Assembly (NCBI GenBank): GCA_900546115.1 | Contig: URBQ01000052.1 | Coordinates: forward strand, 1 to 7,620 | DNA length: 7,620 nt | Direction of reading: 5' to 3' | Source of the DNA: an uncultured Collinsella sp. | GTDB taxonomy: Bacteria > Actinomycetota > Coriobacteriia > Coriobacteriales > Coriobacteriaceae | Shown here: in pieces, positions 6,390-7,620 of the stretch | Layout: every line of letters begins with the position of its first letter | How positions within the stretch are numbered: position 1 is the stretch's first letter | The notes under the pieces: model-generated | Seen by the model: the letters and a program-made list of their open reading frames with translations, nothing else | Told to the model about the DNA's origin: nothing | Database searches by the model: none | Program-made: the position numbers and the translations under genes

Positions 6390-6426
6390 GGGGGCTTGTC
6401 GCATCTGCGGCGGCCCCCTGTTTTTT
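6390..6426 (+). terminator. Intrinsic terminator between EIID and the epimerase gene
   Basis: GGGGGC (6390-6395) pairs with GCCCCC (6413-6418), with a possible inner CGC/GCG stem at 6400-6402 and 6407-6409. TGTTTTTT follows at 6419-6426. It looks fully functional, yet the next gene starts only 26 bp later on the same strand with no room for a promoter in between. Partial read-through is therefore likely. Confidence 0.8.
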
Positions 6427-6452
6427 AAAAGCCTGTACGAAAGGGGAGGGCT

Positions 6453-7298
6453 ATGGCCGTACCCGAGCTTTCGCTCATGAACATCAACCATCGTTACTAC
6501 AGCATCGAGACGTTCTTTAAGGCTGCAGGTGAGGCCGGTTATCGCAATATCGAGCTGTGGACCGGCTCGATGCACCTGTATGTGGATTGCCACGAGCACG
6601 ATTCGGTGGACAAGATTCGCGACCTTGCCGCCCAGTACGGCATCAAGATCGTGTGCGTTTGCCCCGAGCAGAATAACCCCAAGCCGTGGAACGTCGCGGT
6701 GCGCGGTGAGGCGGGCCAAAAACGTATCCTCTCGTACTTTAAGAATGTGATCGACGTTGCCGTCGAATTGGGCGCGCCGCAGATTCTGGTGACGAGCGGC
6801 TGGGCCTATCTGGACGAGCCGGCTGAGGACGCTTGGGTCCGCAGCGTTGCCATGCTGCGTTCGGTGTGCGACTATGCCGATACGCGCGGCATTCGCGTTG
6901 CGCTCGAGGCGCTACAGCCCTCGGAATCCGTGCTGGTCAATACCGCACAGGACGTGGCGCGCATTCTCGAGGCGGTCGACCGCCCCAATTGTAAGGCTTG
7001 TATCGACTTTGGCGCCATGGAAGTTGCCGGCGACACGATCGACGGCTACTTTGAGGTCCTGGGCGACAAGATCGTTCACACCCACTTTGTAGATGTTGGC
7101 GGCGGCACGACGCATCTCGCCTGGGGCGACGGCGAGCGCGATATGCGTGCCGACCTCGAGGCACTCATACGCCACGGCTATACGGGCTATGTCTCGGCCG
7201 AGACGTGTGATGGCCGCTACTATCAGGATCCGTCCAAGGCGACGACTCAGGTTATCGAGATGTATCGTCGTGTGACAGCGGAGATGGAAGCCGAATAA
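6453..7298 (+). CDS. Sugar-phosphate isomerase/epimerase, FrlC-like (AP endonuclease 2-type TIM barrel)
   Basis: A cytosolic 281-residue TIM-barrel enzyme of the xylose isomerase-like family. It resembles E. coli FrlC (fructoselysine 3-epimerase): shared features as I recall that sequence are AGYRNIELWTG near the start, LEALQPSESVLVN (151-163), YFEVLGDKIVHTHFVD (199-214) and HGYTGYVSAE (241-250). The expected metal ligands are E152, D185, H211 and E250; E152 and E250 would also be the acid/base pair, as in D-tagatose 3-epimerase relatives. It would interconvert C3 epimers such as psicoselysine and fructoselysine, feeding the PTS/deglycase route; the exact substrate is inferred. The start has AAGGGG at 6441-6446; an internal ATG at 6477 is less likely. 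Promoter space is lacking, so it should depend on read-through from EIICD. Confidence 0.88.
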   Translation: MAVPELSLMNINHRYYSIETFFKAAGEAGYRNIELWTGSMHLYVDCHEHDSVDKIRDLAAQYGIKIVCVCPEQNNPKPWNVAVRGEAGQKRILSYFKNVIDVAVELGAPQILVTSGWAYLDEPAEDAWVRSVAMLRSVCDYADTRGIRVALEALQPSESVLVNTAQDVARILEAVDRPNCKACIDFGAMEVAGDTIDGYFEVLGDKIVHTHFVDVGGGTTHLAWGDGERDMRADLEALIRHGYTGYVSAETCDGRYYQDPSKATTQVIEMYRRVTAEMEAE

Positions 7299-7304
7299 CT
7301 AAAC

Positions 7305-7354
7305 TGCGCGGTTGCGTCGGAAACGCTTGGGCGGGTCTGGCGCAACGCATTTTT
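7305..7354 (+). terminator. Possible terminator after the epimerase gene
   Basis: TGCG (7305-7308) and TTGCG (7312-7316) can pair with CGCAA (7341-7345) and CGCA (7346-7349), a 9 bp stem with a 3-base bulge around a loop of 24 bases. TTTTT follows at 7350-7354. The large loop and bulge make this weaker than the other terminators. Confidence 0.45.
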
Positions 7355-7416
7355 AGCCTGTGAGTTGTGGAGCGTCCGTTGGCAGCGGAGATCGAAATAG
7401 ACAACTAATGGCGTTG

Positions 7417-7516
7417 TAATACCACTCGGGCAAGGAAACCGACCGTTCGTCGTAAATCTTCGTGAGTTTGGATTGGTATTAAATAACAAGCAATCGTATG
7501 GCTATAATTGGTATCA
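7417..7516 (+). promoter_or_regulatory. Control region C: promoter and boxes before the second SIS gene
   Basis: TTGGTATTAAATA starts at 7473 and TTGGTATCA lies at 7508-7516, 35 bp apart. TATAAT at 7503-7508 again shares its last base with the second box. ACCGTTCGTCG, a weaker version of the upstream motif, begins at 7442. An exact reverse-strand TGGTATTA is present at 7417-7424, seen only in this copy. Transcription would start near 7515, giving a leader of about 50 bases with no obvious structure. I see nothing else in 7355-7416. Confidence 0.68.
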
Positions 7517-7565
7517 GCAAGAAGCGCGATGTATAGAATCGTGCACATGTGATGGGAGGACACAC

Positions 7566-7620
7566 ATGAAGGAGACCGAGAAGATCGAGATCATGCACTT
7601 CGACCAGGAGGGCTACCTCG
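7566..7620 (+). CDS. Second SIS-domain deglycase gene, 5' end only (copy 2)
   Basis: Partial gene, cut by the end of the window. GGGAGG at 7554-7559 precedes the ATG by 6 bases. All 55 visible bases (18 codons plus one base) match 2417-2471 of the first SIS gene, while the bases just before the ATG do not. The protein start MKETEKIEIMHFDQEGYL is therefore the same. It probably encodes a close relative of the FrlB-like enzyme at 2417. Salmonella gfr also has two SIS deglycases (for glucoselysine- and fructoselysine-6-phosphate), so a partner with a different substrate is one option and a plain duplicate another. The gene may be whole or truncated beyond the window. Confidence 0.8.
   Translation, partial: MKETEKIEIMHFDQEGYL

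Overview
The window looks like a piece of a high-GC gut actinobacterial chromosome, most plausibly Collinsella or another Coriobacteriia. This rests on base composition, codon use, strong GGGAGG-type ribosome binding sites and the pairing of HutC-type GntR regulators with a mannose-family PTS. The genus is an inference. All recognised genes lie on the + strand.

Layout. 147-635 is a small cytosolic protein of unknown function. 674-1441 and 1426-2139 are two overlapping GntR/UTRA regulators, closed by a clear intrinsic terminator at 2146-2182. Three catabolic blocks follow, each behind the same kind of control region. Block A (2417-4458) encodes a SIS-domain sugar-phosphate deglycase of the FrlB type and the PTS subunits EIIA and EIIB. 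Block B (4754-7298) encodes PTS EIIC and EIID and a TIM-barrel epimerase of the FrlC type, with a terminator-like hairpin before the epimerase gene. Block C (from 7566, cut by the window end) begins a second SIS gene whose first 55 bases match those of the first SIS gene.

How the genes work together. The EIIAB/EIICD permease would import and phosphorylate a sugar-amine conjugate. The SIS enzyme keeps the Glu and His that I align with the catalytic pair of FrlB/FraB deglycases (E238, H254) and would split the 6-phosphate into a hexose phosphate and the free amine. The FrlC-like epimerase keeps its four metal ligands and would bring a C3-epimeric form into the pathway. The set resembles the Salmonella gfr (glucoselysine/fructoselysine) PTS operon combined with E. 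coli frlC. The best hypothesis is use of an Amadori product such as fructoselysine; the exact substrate is not shown by the sequence.

Regulation. Each block is preceded by two TTGGTAT(T/C)A-like boxes 33-35 bp apart, and in blocks B and C a TATAAT touches the downstream box. One or both GntR proteins are the obvious candidates to bind them. Block A also has an unusually structured 5' leader (2306-2395) that block C lacks. The first SIS gene uses G- or C-ending codons almost exclusively, unlike its neighbours.
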